Shown: piece after piece, positions 1-8,600 of the stretch | Layout of the letters: each line of letters begins with the position of its first letter | Position numbering within the stretch: position 1 is the stretch's first letter | NCBI GenBank assembly: GCA_964542855.1 | Contig: CAZIWJ010000147.1 | Location: forward strand, 1-8,780 | DNA: 8,780 bases | Source: CAZIWJ01 sp964542855 | GTDB taxonomy: Bacteria > Bacteroidota > Bacteroidia > Cytophagales > Cyclobacteriaceae | Reading direction: 5' to 3' | The notes under the pieces: model-generated | Told to the model about the DNA's origin: nothing | The model's database searches: none | What the model saw: the letters and a program-made list of their open reading frames with translations, nothing else | Position numbers and translations under genes: made by a program

Positions 1-2978
1 GCTGCATTTACGTTGTTAGAAACGTCGAGCGTAACATCGTACGTGCCCGGGAACCGGAACTGGTGCTCCGGGTTAGGTACGGTAGCAGTGTTTTCCTCCT
101 GGAATTGCGGATCATCGAAATTCCACAGCCAGTTGTCCGGGTTTCCCGTACTTTGGTCGGTAAACCGGGCGGTAGACTGGGCGCAAAGAAAGTTAGCTTC
201 AAAATCGGCAAATAGCAGGTCTTCGCAGTCGAATCGCCGCCAGCCGGTACTATTTTCGTCAAGGGTGGAATTGGAACCCGAAACAAAGGGCGTACTTCCC
301 GTGGTAGCTACATTGGTTACGTTCAGGAAATCGAAACAGAAACGGGTATTACTGTTATCCGACCTTAAAATAGCCGTTTCATTGTTGCTGCTTTGCAGTA
401 TAATTGGGCTATCGGCAGTAGCAATTCCTTCCAGAAAGGTAGTAAACTTCTGGGTGGTACCGCCGGGCAAGGTAAGCGTGCTGCCGGGTTCCAGCAGTAG
501 GGTATCCAGTACGTTACCACCGGTTAATGTTACATCGGCTGCGCTGCTGATCCGGGAGAACTGGTTGTTACCGGAAACGGTTAAAGTACCTTCCTGTATA
601 TCCAGGCTGCCATAGGTTTTATTCCCACCATCGAATACAACCGGGTTACCCGGGTTGCTGATGGTAAATCGCGTTCCGTTAGCCCGTACTTCCACCGATT
701 CAACTACCGAAAAGTTATTGATGTTCACCAATGTACTGCCGGTAATATCGAGTAGTTGTCCGTCCTGGCCTGCCGAAATTGTGGGGGTGGTAATGGTTCG
801 GTTAACGGCACTAAAGCTGCCATTATCAATTGTAACCGATCGGGTAGCCAGGTTAGCCAGCATGTTCCAGCGGGCATTTTCCCCATCTACCTGCAGATCG
901 GCCGCCGCAAAGGCATTGGCAGTTACGTTCAGGTAATTGCCTTTGGTAAATACACCGCTAAGGTTAATGGTTCCCTCTTCAAAAGCTACTTCGCTGCCGC
1001 GGGTATCCATGCTGCCACTAACGGTCAGGGTTTCGCCGGCCAAATTAACGATGCCAGGTATACCGGCATACCAGTTCAGGTTGTAACCAAAAGCGGGCCC
1101 GTTAAGAGTAACATTGCCATTTTCACCCGAAAAGGAATTTTCGTCGAAAATAACCGGGGTATTTTGGGTAGGAACGGTACCTGCCGGTGTGCCACCACTG
1201 TTTCGCGACCAATTCTGGCCATCATTCCAGTTACCGTTATTCCCAATCCAGTACAGGGGTAACAGGTTACTGTCGGGGTTACGGGCAGATGCAATGAGGG
1301 AATAAGCCTGTTCGTCGTCTTCCAGCGAGCCTTTATGGGTTACTATAATCTGGTAGGTGCCGGCAACGGGGTCAGTAATTTCAATCTTTTCCACGTTATC
1401 CCGGAAATTATCGCCCGGCACTGCAGCCTGGCTCACGCGAGCCGGGTTCAGGGTCCACGGCTGGTAAACACTGTCGTCAGGGGCTATAACCCGTACGTCG
1501 AGGTCATTCACCAGCATCAGTTCATCGGGGTCGAGTTGGGGAGGAGCGGGGTTGCCCGGAGGGTCAGTCCAGCACATAGTTAGGGTAATTGGGGCATCAC
1601 CCGATGCTTCGAGGGTAAGCGTATCGGTTGCCTGGTTAGCCAGCAGGCGTTCTTCCAGTAACACTTCCTTTCCGTCGGCTTGTAACAGCACCCCCGCCGC
1701 CAGGTCGGCAGCCAGCAATCCAAAACCGTGTTCGTAATCTGGTCCGGGCGCATCGCCTGCTTCCCGGGCGGTATGAATAGCCAGTCCTTTCAGGGTAGCT
1801 GACCGCATGTAGTTCCCGCCGTTAATCCGGGCGTACAGTTCCTGTAAGAGCACCAGCGATCCGGTTACGTTCGGGCACGACATGGAGGTTCCCGACTGTT
1901 CGCCGTATTCATTAGTGCTACCGCCTCCGGAAACCGATGAGAGTACGTTTACGCCAACGGCAACCACTTCCGGTTTAATGCGGCCATCATCAACCGGGCC
2001 CCAGCTACTGAAACTACTCATTACTACATCTTCTGGTGAAGAATAGTTGTTAGGAATGGCTTCCACCGCACCCACGGTTAAAATGTTCTTGGCAACCCCC
2101 TTGGGCTCTATAATATCGTAGGGGCCGTCTTGCGGGCGCGATCCGCTTTCGGGTCCGTCGCCCCGGTCGTTACCCGATGCCTTAACGGGCAGGTAGTAGG
2201 GGGCATTGTAAGTAATATCGTCCCACACCCGGCTGTCTTCGGCCGAATAGTACCCAAATTTATAATCTTCAATGGAAGAAATGGATTCATCACCGGCCCA
2301 TTGAAAGTTGCCTCCTTCCCCGGAAACAAACCAGCCCGAAACCAGCCCGTAGGAATGGTTGGAGATTAACATGCCGTTGGCAGCTTCCTCGGCCATTTCG
2401 GCATTGTCGTTCTGGAAATCGTAACTCGTTAGCAGGGCTTCGGGGGCCATACCCTGAGCTTCCGGGCGAATGCCGGTGGCCGCAATGGTTCCGGCTACGT
2501 GGGTATCGTGCGTACCGAAGGGAGAATCGTCGATAATGGTTACCCGGCCGGCAATTTCTACGTGCACTTCGTTCACCGCGCCTCCGTCCCAAATGCCCAC
2601 GTTGAAATCTTTTCCGGTAAGGTTAAGGCCCAGGTCTTGTCTTAGCTGCAAACGACTAGTGCCGGTAGTACGGGCAGCGGCCACGTTGGTAAACGTGGAA
2701 AAGTAAACCGGCTGGCCATTCGGGTTTAGTCGCTGTAATAGGAGTAAACCGCCCAGTTCAGTGGTTCTTCGCATTTCCAGGCCGTTGATTGTAGCATACG
2801 ACCGGGCTTTTTCCAGTTCGGCCTGGTGTTCGGCCTTCAGATCGCGTGCCAGTTGTTTTAGGTAGCCAGAATTAGTGGCTTCCAGTACTTGTTTCTTACC
2901 ATCGGCTTGTTGGGCCAGCAGGAGTGCTGTATTACTAACTAACAAGCTCAGGGTTAATATAAAAGATAGAACTTTCAT
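1..2978 (-). CDS. Kp43-like S8 subtilisin family secreted serine protease with beta-solenoid and PKD modules (3' end outside window)
   Basis: Secreted endopeptidase, predicted to cleave proteins outside the cell or on its surface. Translating the minus strand from the ATG at 2978 gives 992 sense codons with no stop; the gene runs off the left edge. Residues 1-22 form a signal peptide (Lys2, hydrophobic core, cleavage after LLLA). Residues about 23-120 look like a propeptide. The catalytic domain shows Asp131 in GIWDGG, His157 in HDTHVAGT, SNHSYG around 206-211, oxyanion Asn270 in SGND, and Ser365 in GTSMSCP. A Kp43-type C-terminal jelly roll follows (about 440-566; CWTDPPG near Trp470, LVNDLDV near Asn491). 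Residues about 575-918 are a beta-strand-rich region of a type common in Bacteroidota surface proteins (YWIGNNGNW, FDGGNKTYGSLD at 782, PGGTTQKF near 840). A PKD-like domain starts near 921 (WLWNFDDP, Trp952). HDTH replaces the usual HGTH. A T9SS sorting domain is expected beyond the edge but not visible. It starts 3 nt after the upstream lipoprotein gene. The exact substrate is unknown. Confidence 0.93.
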   Translation of the reverse strand, partial: MKVLSFILTLSLLVSNTALLLAQQADGKKQVLEATNSGYLKQLARDLKAEHQAELEKARSYATINGLEMRRTTELGGLLLLQRLNPNGQPVYFSTFTNVAAARTTGTSRLQLRQDLGLNLTGKDFNVGIWDGGAVNEVHVEIAGRVTIIDDSPFGTHDTHVAGTIAATGIRPEAQGMAPEALLTSYDFQNDNAEMAEEAANGMLISNHSYGLVSGWFVSGEGGNFQWAGDESISSIEDYKFGYYSAEDSRVWDDITYNAPYYLPVKASGNDRGDGPESGSRPQDGPYDIIEPKGVAKNILTVGAVEAIPNNYSSPEDVVMSSFSSWGPVDDGRIKPEVVAVGVNVLSSVSGGGSTNEYGEQSGTSMSCPNVTGSLVLLQELYARINGGNYMRSATLKGLAIHTAREAGDAPGPDYEHGFGLLAADLAAGVLLQADGKEVLLEERLLANQATDTLTLEASGDAPITLTMCWTDPPGNPAPPQLDPDELMLVNDLDVRVIAPDDSVYQPWTLNPARVSQAAVPGDNFRDNVEKIEITDPVAGTYQIIVTHKGSLEDDEQAYSLIASARNPDSNLLPLYWIGNNGNWNDGQNWSRNSGGTPAGTVPTQNTPVIFDENSFSGENGNVTLNGPAFGYNLNWYAGIPGIVNLAGETLTVSGSMDTRGSEVAFEEGTINLSGVFTKGNYLNVTANAFAAADLQVDGENARWNMLANLATRSVTIDNGSFSAVNRTITTPTISAGQDGQLLDITGSTLVNINNFSVVESVEVRANGTRFTISNPGNPVVFDGGNKTYGSLDIQEGTLTVSGNNQFSRISSAADVTLTGGNVLDTLLLEPGSTLTLPGGTTQKFTTFLEGIATADSPIILQSSNNETAILRSDNSNTRFCFDFLNVTNVATTGSTPFVSGSNSTLDENSTGWRRFDCEDLLFADFEANFLCAQSTARFTDQSTGNPDNWLWNFDDPQFQEENTATVPNPEHQFRFPGTYDVTLDVSNNVNA

Positions 2979-2981
2979 GAA

Positions 2982-3473
2982 TTAATTTGCAGTGTACGTA
3001 AATATAACGTCGCCGATAACATCTTTTGATGCCCCGGCAGTGGTATTAATGGTAAAAATTTGCTTCTCACTTAACACCATGGTGCTTTCGCTGATTTCCT
3101 CAATGGTAAACTCAGTATTGTTAATGCTAAGGGTAAGGTTTACCGTATTCAACCCCCAGCGGCCGGTTACAATGGTTTGTTCCACGTCTTCGCTACAGGT
3201 GCTGAGCCCTTCCGACAGCTCAAAAAAGTTGGCTTCCCGGTAGAAGATAAACACATCATCGCGCTGGCAGGGCGGAATGGTGGAAGGAATATTCTGCAAC
3301 TGGTCACCACCTCCGGCGTTAAAGCGCACCTGGAAATTTACATCCCGGCGCCAGGCTTTACTGGTACCCCCGGTAATAATGTTGGAGTAGGTAGCAGGCG
3401 TTACCTCGGGTTCTTCCTTACAACCCAGGAAAATAATAGCAGTTGTAATGATAAATAATGCTCTAAGCCACAT
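2982..3473 (-). CDS. Small lipocalin-like surface lipoprotein
   Basis: A 163-residue predicted outer-membrane lipoprotein of unknown ligand. The N-terminus has Arg4, a hydrophobic core and a lipobox ending IFLGC, so Cys18 is the likely lipidated residue. The next residues are Lys-Glu-Glu, which resembles the K-(D/E)2 lipoprotein export signal described for surface lipoproteins of Capnocytophaga; surface exposure is therefore inferred. The mature part resembles the lipocalin-like domains common in Bacteroidota: a Trp41 segment (KAWRRD), then PPCQRDDVFIF, a second Cys at 93, GRWGL at 104-108, and alternating beta strands to the end. Cys69 and Cys93 could form a disulfide. It starts 2 nt after the Calx-beta lipoprotein gene and ends 3 nt before the protease gene, which suggests translational coupling. 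It could bind substrate or product for the importer, or help the protease fold; the sequence does not decide this. Confidence 0.85.
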   Translation of the reverse strand: MWLRALFIITTAIIFLGCKEEPEVTPATYSNIITGGTSKAWRRDVNFQVRFNAGGGDQLQNIPSTIPPCQRDDVFIFYREANFFELSEGLSTCSEDVEQTIVTGRWGLNTVNLTLSINNTEFTIEEISESTMVLSEKQIFTINTTAGASKDVIGDVIFTYTAN

Positions 3474-3475
3474 GG

Positions 3476-4354
3476 TTAATCGTCGTTTTTGGTAGCCCGG
3501 ACCAGGAATTCGGAACTTCCGAAGCCATCGAGTGAATAGCGGAAAGAAATGGTGCCCCCATCCTGGATATTAAACGTGCCGTTAGCAACAGTTCTTGCAT
3601 TGCCAGGATTCCCCGAATCGGCGGTAACCTCCTGTTCAGGGACAAAAATTTCATTATTGCAAAGGTCGACGTTGGCAAAAACTTCCCCGTTTTGTTCGGT
3701 TAACCCACCAAACCCCCGGATTACCAGCCGGTTATTCACGGTAAAGTCGGGTTCAATTTGTATTTCGTACTCCTGGGCTACGCTGGTGCTGTCCTCGGTA
3801 TTTTCGGCAATCCGCTCCTCTACCGTCCAGGTGCCGCTGAACAGGCGCAGGTCTTGCAGGCAGTCGTCGTCGCGTATAGTGTAACGGGCGAAGCGGCCGA
3901 GCACGGCCTGGTCGTACACGCCGACACCCACGCCTTCGCCAGCAGAAGACAACCGGAAAATAGCGGTTCGGTTTCCTTCGTTCTCGCGGTTATTAATGGG
4001 GCGGAACTTAAAGCTGGTAAAACTTTCGCCGGCCGGAATGGTGGCTTCTCCAATATTATCGGTTAGGATTTCAAAATCTTCGCCCAGGGTTGCCGTGCCC
4101 ACCGATTCATAAGTTACCGTTACGGGCTCATTGCGCTGTGGGCCTACCAGGTGAATGCTAACCTCAACCGGCTGGTTCAGGTTGGCTTCGGTTGGGGCGT
4201 ACTCGTTTTCCAGCACCCGGCCTTCCAGTTCGGTAAAGCGCACATAATCTCTGCCGCTAAACGTTAGGCGCTGTTCCTCTTCACAGGAAAACCAAAGGGT
4301 GGCAGTAATTCCTATTAGTAGGGGTTGCCAGTTAATATCCGGGATTCTGAGCAT
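3476..4354 (-). CDS. SusCD-associated lipoprotein with Calx-beta/DUF4843-like domain
   Basis: A 292-residue predicted surface lipoprotein. The lipobox LWFSC puts the lipidated residue at Cys24. It is followed by Glu-Glu-Glu-Gln, an acidic stretch like Bacteroidota surface-export signals. The n-region is unusual: only Arg3 is basic before the hydrophobic segment. Residues about 29-164 match the Calx-beta/DUF4843 type of beta sandwich often found next to SusCD pairs: YVRFTE, then TYESVGTATLGEDFEI (81-96), TIPAGESFTSFKFRPINN (105-122) and a closing IRDDDC. Residues about 165-292 form a second beta-rich domain (LFSGTWTVEE at 171-180) with no firm identity. The chosen ATG lies inside the end of the susD-like gene, giving a 23-nt overlap; the lipobox requires a start at or near this point. 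In SusCD loci such accessory lipoproteins often bind substrate at the cell surface; the same role here is inference. Confidence 0.87.
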   Translation of the reverse strand: MLRIPDINWQPLLIGITATLWFSCEEEQRLTFSGRDYVRFTELEGRVLENEYAPTEANLNQPVEVSIHLVGPQRNEPVTVTYESVGTATLGEDFEILTDNIGEATIPAGESFTSFKFRPINNRENEGNRTAIFRLSSAGEGVGVGVYDQAVLGRFARYTIRDDDCLQDLRLFSGTWTVEERIAENTEDSTSVAQEYEIQIEPDFTVNNRLVIRGFGGLTEQNGEVFANVDLCNNEIFVPEQEVTADSGNPGNARTVANGTFNIQDGGTISFRYSLDGFGSSEFLVRATKNDD

Positions 4355-5675
4355 TTCTTAATGACGGGTTATTGGTGATCTCTCGTAAAGGTATAGGCCA
4401 CAGGTTATCGGTTTCCGACCAGTTCGGGGTGAAGGCGTTCATGATGGTAGCTGCCTTACCCGTGCGTTTAATATCGTACCAACGATGCCCTTCAAAAGCA
4501 AATTCAACCAGGCGTTCTTCTTCAATGGCCGAAAGCAGTTCACTGGCCGAGTTAATATCCAGCGGGGCCTGGTCCGATCGGACCCTGATTGTATTCAGGT
4601 CGTCCAGGCCACCGGTAACTCCTGTTACCCGGCCCAGCCGGGTGCGGGCTTCGGAGCGGATCAGGTACATTTCTGCCAGCCGGAAAACGGGAACATTATC
4701 GAACTGCCCGTACCGGGTAATGGTGTACCCGTTATCGCGGGGCCCCACGTTATTGGCATCGAAAGTAATAACGCCCAAACGCTCCCCTCCATTGTTCTGC
4801 AGGGCAGAAACCACTACACCGGAAGGAATAATTTCGCGCCGTTCCTCGAACAGGTTCCACAGGCTGAAGTTGGTAGAGGTACCGGGATTGTCGTTGGCAC
4901 TGTACACCACTTCCAGGATCGATTCCTGGCTGAAATCGCTTACGGCGTCGAGGTAATTTTGCTCTAGCGTGTATTCAAATGTTCCGTTGGCATCAATTAC
5001 TTCCGTAGCCAGGCGTTCGGCTTCTTCGTAATTTTCCACGTACAGGTAGTACCGGGCCAGCAGGGCTTTTACGGCTCCGTTACTGGCAAAGCCACTGTTA
5101 AAAGGTTCTTCCGGCAGCAGGTCGAGGCACAGCAGCAATTCACTTTCAATGTAAGCAAGCAACTCTTCCCGGCTACTGCGGCCAATGCTGCTGTTCGTAG
5201 CAATGTCGGTGGTTTCTACAATGGGCATACCGCCGTAAGTGTAAGCGCCCGTAAAATAAGCGTAAGCACGTAGAAAGCGGGCTTCGGCCAGGATTTCGTC
5301 GCGTTCTGAGGCCACCAGCCCCTGAATGTCGTCGATGCCTTCGAACAGGAAGTTTACTTTGAATACCAGGTCGTAAATTACATTCCACATGGCAGTTGCA
5401 GCCCCGTTAGATGCAGAGATGGTTTTATTTCCAATTTCAATGTACTGGGTAAACGTGCCGTTGGCCGTAAGGAGGTCGGCTGTCAGGTCGCCGGCCACCA
5501 CCCTGGGGGCGGCCAGGTTGGCAAAGCTGCGGTAAATTCCCGATACCACGGCACGGGCCGAACCCGGCTCGTCGAGTACCTGGTCGTTAGTAATCCGGTC
5601 TACCGGTTGAGGGGAAAGAATGCCATCGCAGGCCGAAAAGAACAGGAGAATGAGTATGATGTATGAATAGCGCAT
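4332..5675 (-). CDS. SusD/RagB-family nutrient-binding outer-membrane lipoprotein
   Basis: Surface lipoprotein that acts as a substrate-binding lid over its SusC partner. It has 447 residues, slightly shorter than many SusD proteins (about 500). The signal peptide runs to a FFSAC lipobox with Cys16. Family hallmarks are clear: AVVSGIYRSF near 42-51, the helical AEARFLRAYAYFTGAYTYGG segment at 130-149, FEGHRWYDIKRTGKA in the C-terminal part, and the ending PIPLREITNNP...QNPGY. The TPR-like helices of the fold lie in the N-terminal half. The ATG at 5675 is 3 nt after the SusC-like stop codon; no Shine-Dalgarno is seen, as usual in this phylum. Its end overlaps the next lipoprotein gene by 23 nt. 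The ligand cannot be read from sequence; the downstream protease favours peptides over glycans. Confidence 0.95.
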   Translation of the reverse strand: MRYSYIILILLFFSACDGILSPQPVDRITNDQVLDEPGSARAVVSGIYRSFANLAAPRVVAGDLTADLLTANGTFTQYIEIGNKTISASNGAATAMWNVIYDLVFKVNFLFEGIDDIQGLVASERDEILAEARFLRAYAYFTGAYTYGGMPIVETTDIATNSSIGRSSREELLAYIESELLLCLDLLPEEPFNSGFASNGAVKALLARYYLYVENYEEAERLATEVIDANGTFEYTLEQNYLDAVSDFSQESILEVVYSANDNPGTSTNFSLWNLFEERREIIPSGVVVSALQNNGGERLGVITFDANNVGPRDNGYTITRYGQFDNVPVFRLAEMYLIRSEARTRLGRVTGVTGGLDDLNTIRVRSDQAPLDINSASELLSAIEEERLVEFAFEGHRWYDIKRTGKAATIMNAFTPNWSETDNLWPIPLREITNNPSLRNAQNPGY

Positions 5676-5678
5676 AGA

Positions 5679-8600
5679 CTAAAAATCAGCGTTTAGGCCA
5701 ACAGAAACAGTTCGCACCTGTGGAAAGGTGTAAAAATCCATACCCTGCGCGGTGGTTGATCCGTCGAGGGTATTCACTTCCGGGTCAGCCCCGGAATAAT
5801 TGGTGAATGTTAGCAGGTTGGTTGCCGACAGGAACACTTTTAACCGTTGAAACTTAATGATGTCCAGGATTTCCCGGGGCAGGTTATAACCCAGGCTCAG
5901 GTTTTTCAGCCGTACGTAAGAAGCATCCTCCACCAGGCGCGAGCTGAAATAATTATTAAATGTATTGCCCTGCTCGTAACGGGGCACATCGGTAATATCG
6001 CCCGGTTCCTGCCAGCGGTCCAGGGCCCGGCTAACCTGGTTATCGTCCAGGCTTTCGCCGGCATTGAGCATGCCCTGGTTCGTAAAATTAATCATTTCAT
6101 TGCCAATCGAATACTGAAAAAAGGCACTGACTTCAAAACCATTCCAGGAAAAAGTATTGGTAATCCCCCCAACGAAATCGGGCTGGGCGTTCCCGATTAC
6201 CTGCCCGTCGTCGGCCGTAATTTGCCCGTCGTTATTTAAATCCTGGTAAATGGCATCGCCGGTAGCCGGGTCTACCCCCAGGAATTCCAGCCCCCAGAAG
6301 GTGCCCAGCGGCTGTCCGGGGCGAATGGCGTGGGTTCGGTTGGTAAAGGTATTGTAGCCGGAAAACTGGGGCTCTTCAGCGGCCAGGCTCACTACTTCAT
6401 TGCGGTTGGCAGAGATATTAAAATTGGTTCGCCAGGTTACCGGCCCGTCAATGTTCACCGAGTTCAGTGCAAATTCTATTCCCCGGTTAGTTACTTCACC
6501 CGAATTACCCTCTACGGAACTAAAGCCTGTAGTTAGCGGAAGCTGTTCGCTGAGGAAAAGGTCGGTGGTTACGTTATTATAAACATCGAGCGTACCCTGA
6601 AAACGCCCCTGCAGAATGGAAAAGTCCAGCCCCAGGTTCAGTTCGGCCGTTTCTTCCCACTGCAGGTTCGGGTTGGAAAGCGTAAACGGAACAATAGCCG
6701 GCACCAGGTTGTAAGCAGTAGAAGCCCCCCAGGTACCCAGGAAAGCAAAGTTGGGAATGCCCTGGTTGCCCACCAGGCCGTAGCTGGCGCGGAGTTTTAA
6801 ATCGTCAATATTAAGGTTGGTAGGGAAGAAAGCCTCATCGGAAACCCGCCATCCCAGCGACAGGGAGGGGAACAGGCCGTACTGTTGGTTTTCCCCGAAC
6901 CGGGAAGAACCGTCGTACCGTAAGTTTACACCAGCCAGGTACTTGCCTTTAAAATCGTAATTAACCCCCGTAAAATACGATACCAGTCCGCTTTCAATAA
7001 AGAAAGAGCTTCCACTGAATATCACCCCGGCAGAAGTCAGGTATGAAAAATCATCGCTGGGAAATCCAAAACCCTGAACGTTGGACGAGCGACTCTGATT
7101 CTGCACAATTTCATTACCCAGTAAAGCATTTACATGATGGTTTTCCAGGAAGCTGAAGGAATAAGTAGCGGTATTGGTAATATTAATGGTTGCCGCTTCA
7201 GAGGTTGAATAAACTCCCAGGCCGTCGTCGAACAGGAAACCACCGATAGCCGTTTCGGTAGACTCGTACTGGTCTTCAATAACAGTAGTGTAGTTCAGGC
7301 TAACTTTAGAACGAACGTTCAGGCCCGGAATAACGGTGTAATCAGCAAAGATTCCGCCCACTACTTTTCCCGACAGGGTTAAAAAACGAGGAATAAGCGC
7401 CTGGCCCACCGGGTTAAAGTTTGGAAAACTAGCGTATCCTACGTCGCCCGGGGCATAGAATGAGCCGTCTTCCTGGTAAGGCTGGTAGTAGGGCAGGCTT
7501 TTCAGGGCACCGGAGTACACCCCGTCGAGGAAGTTATCGCCCTTTACCAGGTTGTTTCTACCCCGGGAGAGGATCAGGTTCAGCCCGATGTTCAGGTCTT
7601 CATTAATATCGTGCTCAACATTTAACGTGGCTGAGTAGCGCTGAAAGCGGCTGCCCAGTTGCACGCCCTCCTCGTCGCGGTAAGAGCCGCTGAGGTAAAA
7701 GCGGGTATTGTCGCTTCCGCCGGTTAGGCTAAGCTGGTATTCCTGCAAAATACCCAAACGGGTAATTTCATCCACCCAGTCGGTATCAATGGCATCGGTA
7801 ATACCTGGTAGCCCGGCATTATCGGGGTTTTGTTCTGCGTTTCGCAGGGCTTCGCGATGTAATTCCAGCAGCTCGGAGGAGTTGAGCAAATCTAGCTTGT
7901 TGCCCATCTGGGAAACCCCTCGTTGCACGTTGATGTTGAAAGAAGTGCGTTCGCTTTCCCCTCTCTTTGTTGTAATCACCACCACCCCGTTAGCCCCACG
8001 GGCCCCGTAAATAGCTTTAGCGTGGGCATCTTTCAGGATCTGGATCGACTCAATGTCGTTGGGGTTAAGCAGGGCCAGCTGGTTGTCGCTCTGCCCACCA
8101 AAACTGCGGCCGGTAAGTGAGCCGCTACTAACCGGAACCCCGTCGATGATATACAAAGGCGTGTTGGAACCGTCAATAGATGAATTGCCCCGGATGCGTA
8201 CCATGATTCCCCCGCCGGGTGTACCCGACGATTTGGTAACCATCACCCCGGGGGCCTGCCCCTGCAGGGCCTGGTCTACCCCCTGGATGTTGATCTCTTT
8301 AAAACTTTTCGGTTCGATAGAAGAAATAGCCCCCGTAACATCTTTTTTCTGTTGGGTGGCATACCCGGTTACCACCACTTCCTGTAGCTGTTTAATTTCA
8401 AGAGCAACATCGATAGTAGAACTGCCCTGAAAAGGAACTTCCCGGGTACGAAAACCAATGAACGAGAAAACAAGTATTCCTTCGTCCTGAGGCACCTGCA
8501 GGGTGTAATTGCCTTCAACATTGGTGATGGTTCCGGTACCGGTTCCTTTTAACAAAATATTAACCCCGGGCATAGGGCTTCCGTCGTCGGCGTCGGTAAC

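Noticed and set aside
13..1583. Several long plus-strand open frames opposite the protease gene
   Set aside because: They lie antisense to a frame that carries a complete subtilase active site and recognisable domains. Their own translations show no domain, signal peptide or sensible composition.
2108..2592. Minus-strand frames of 73 and 100 codons in other registers within the protease gene
   Set aside because: They overlap the protease catalytic domain on the same strand and are Arg/Pro-rich, as expected for out-of-frame reading.
1..2978. Possible frameshift or pseudogene in the protease gene
   Set aside because: Every codon from 2978 down to 3 was read; no stop or register change occurs, and motifs at both ends share one frame.
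4372..4967. Two overlapping plus-strand frames of 160-194 codons
   Set aside because: They are antisense to the conserved C-terminal half of the SusD-like gene and overlap each other; this is a by-product of its codon use.
5847..8430. Plus-strand frames of 60-130 codons opposite the SusC-like gene
   Set aside because: Each is antisense to conserved plug or barrel sequence of the TonB-dependent transporter and has no independent support.
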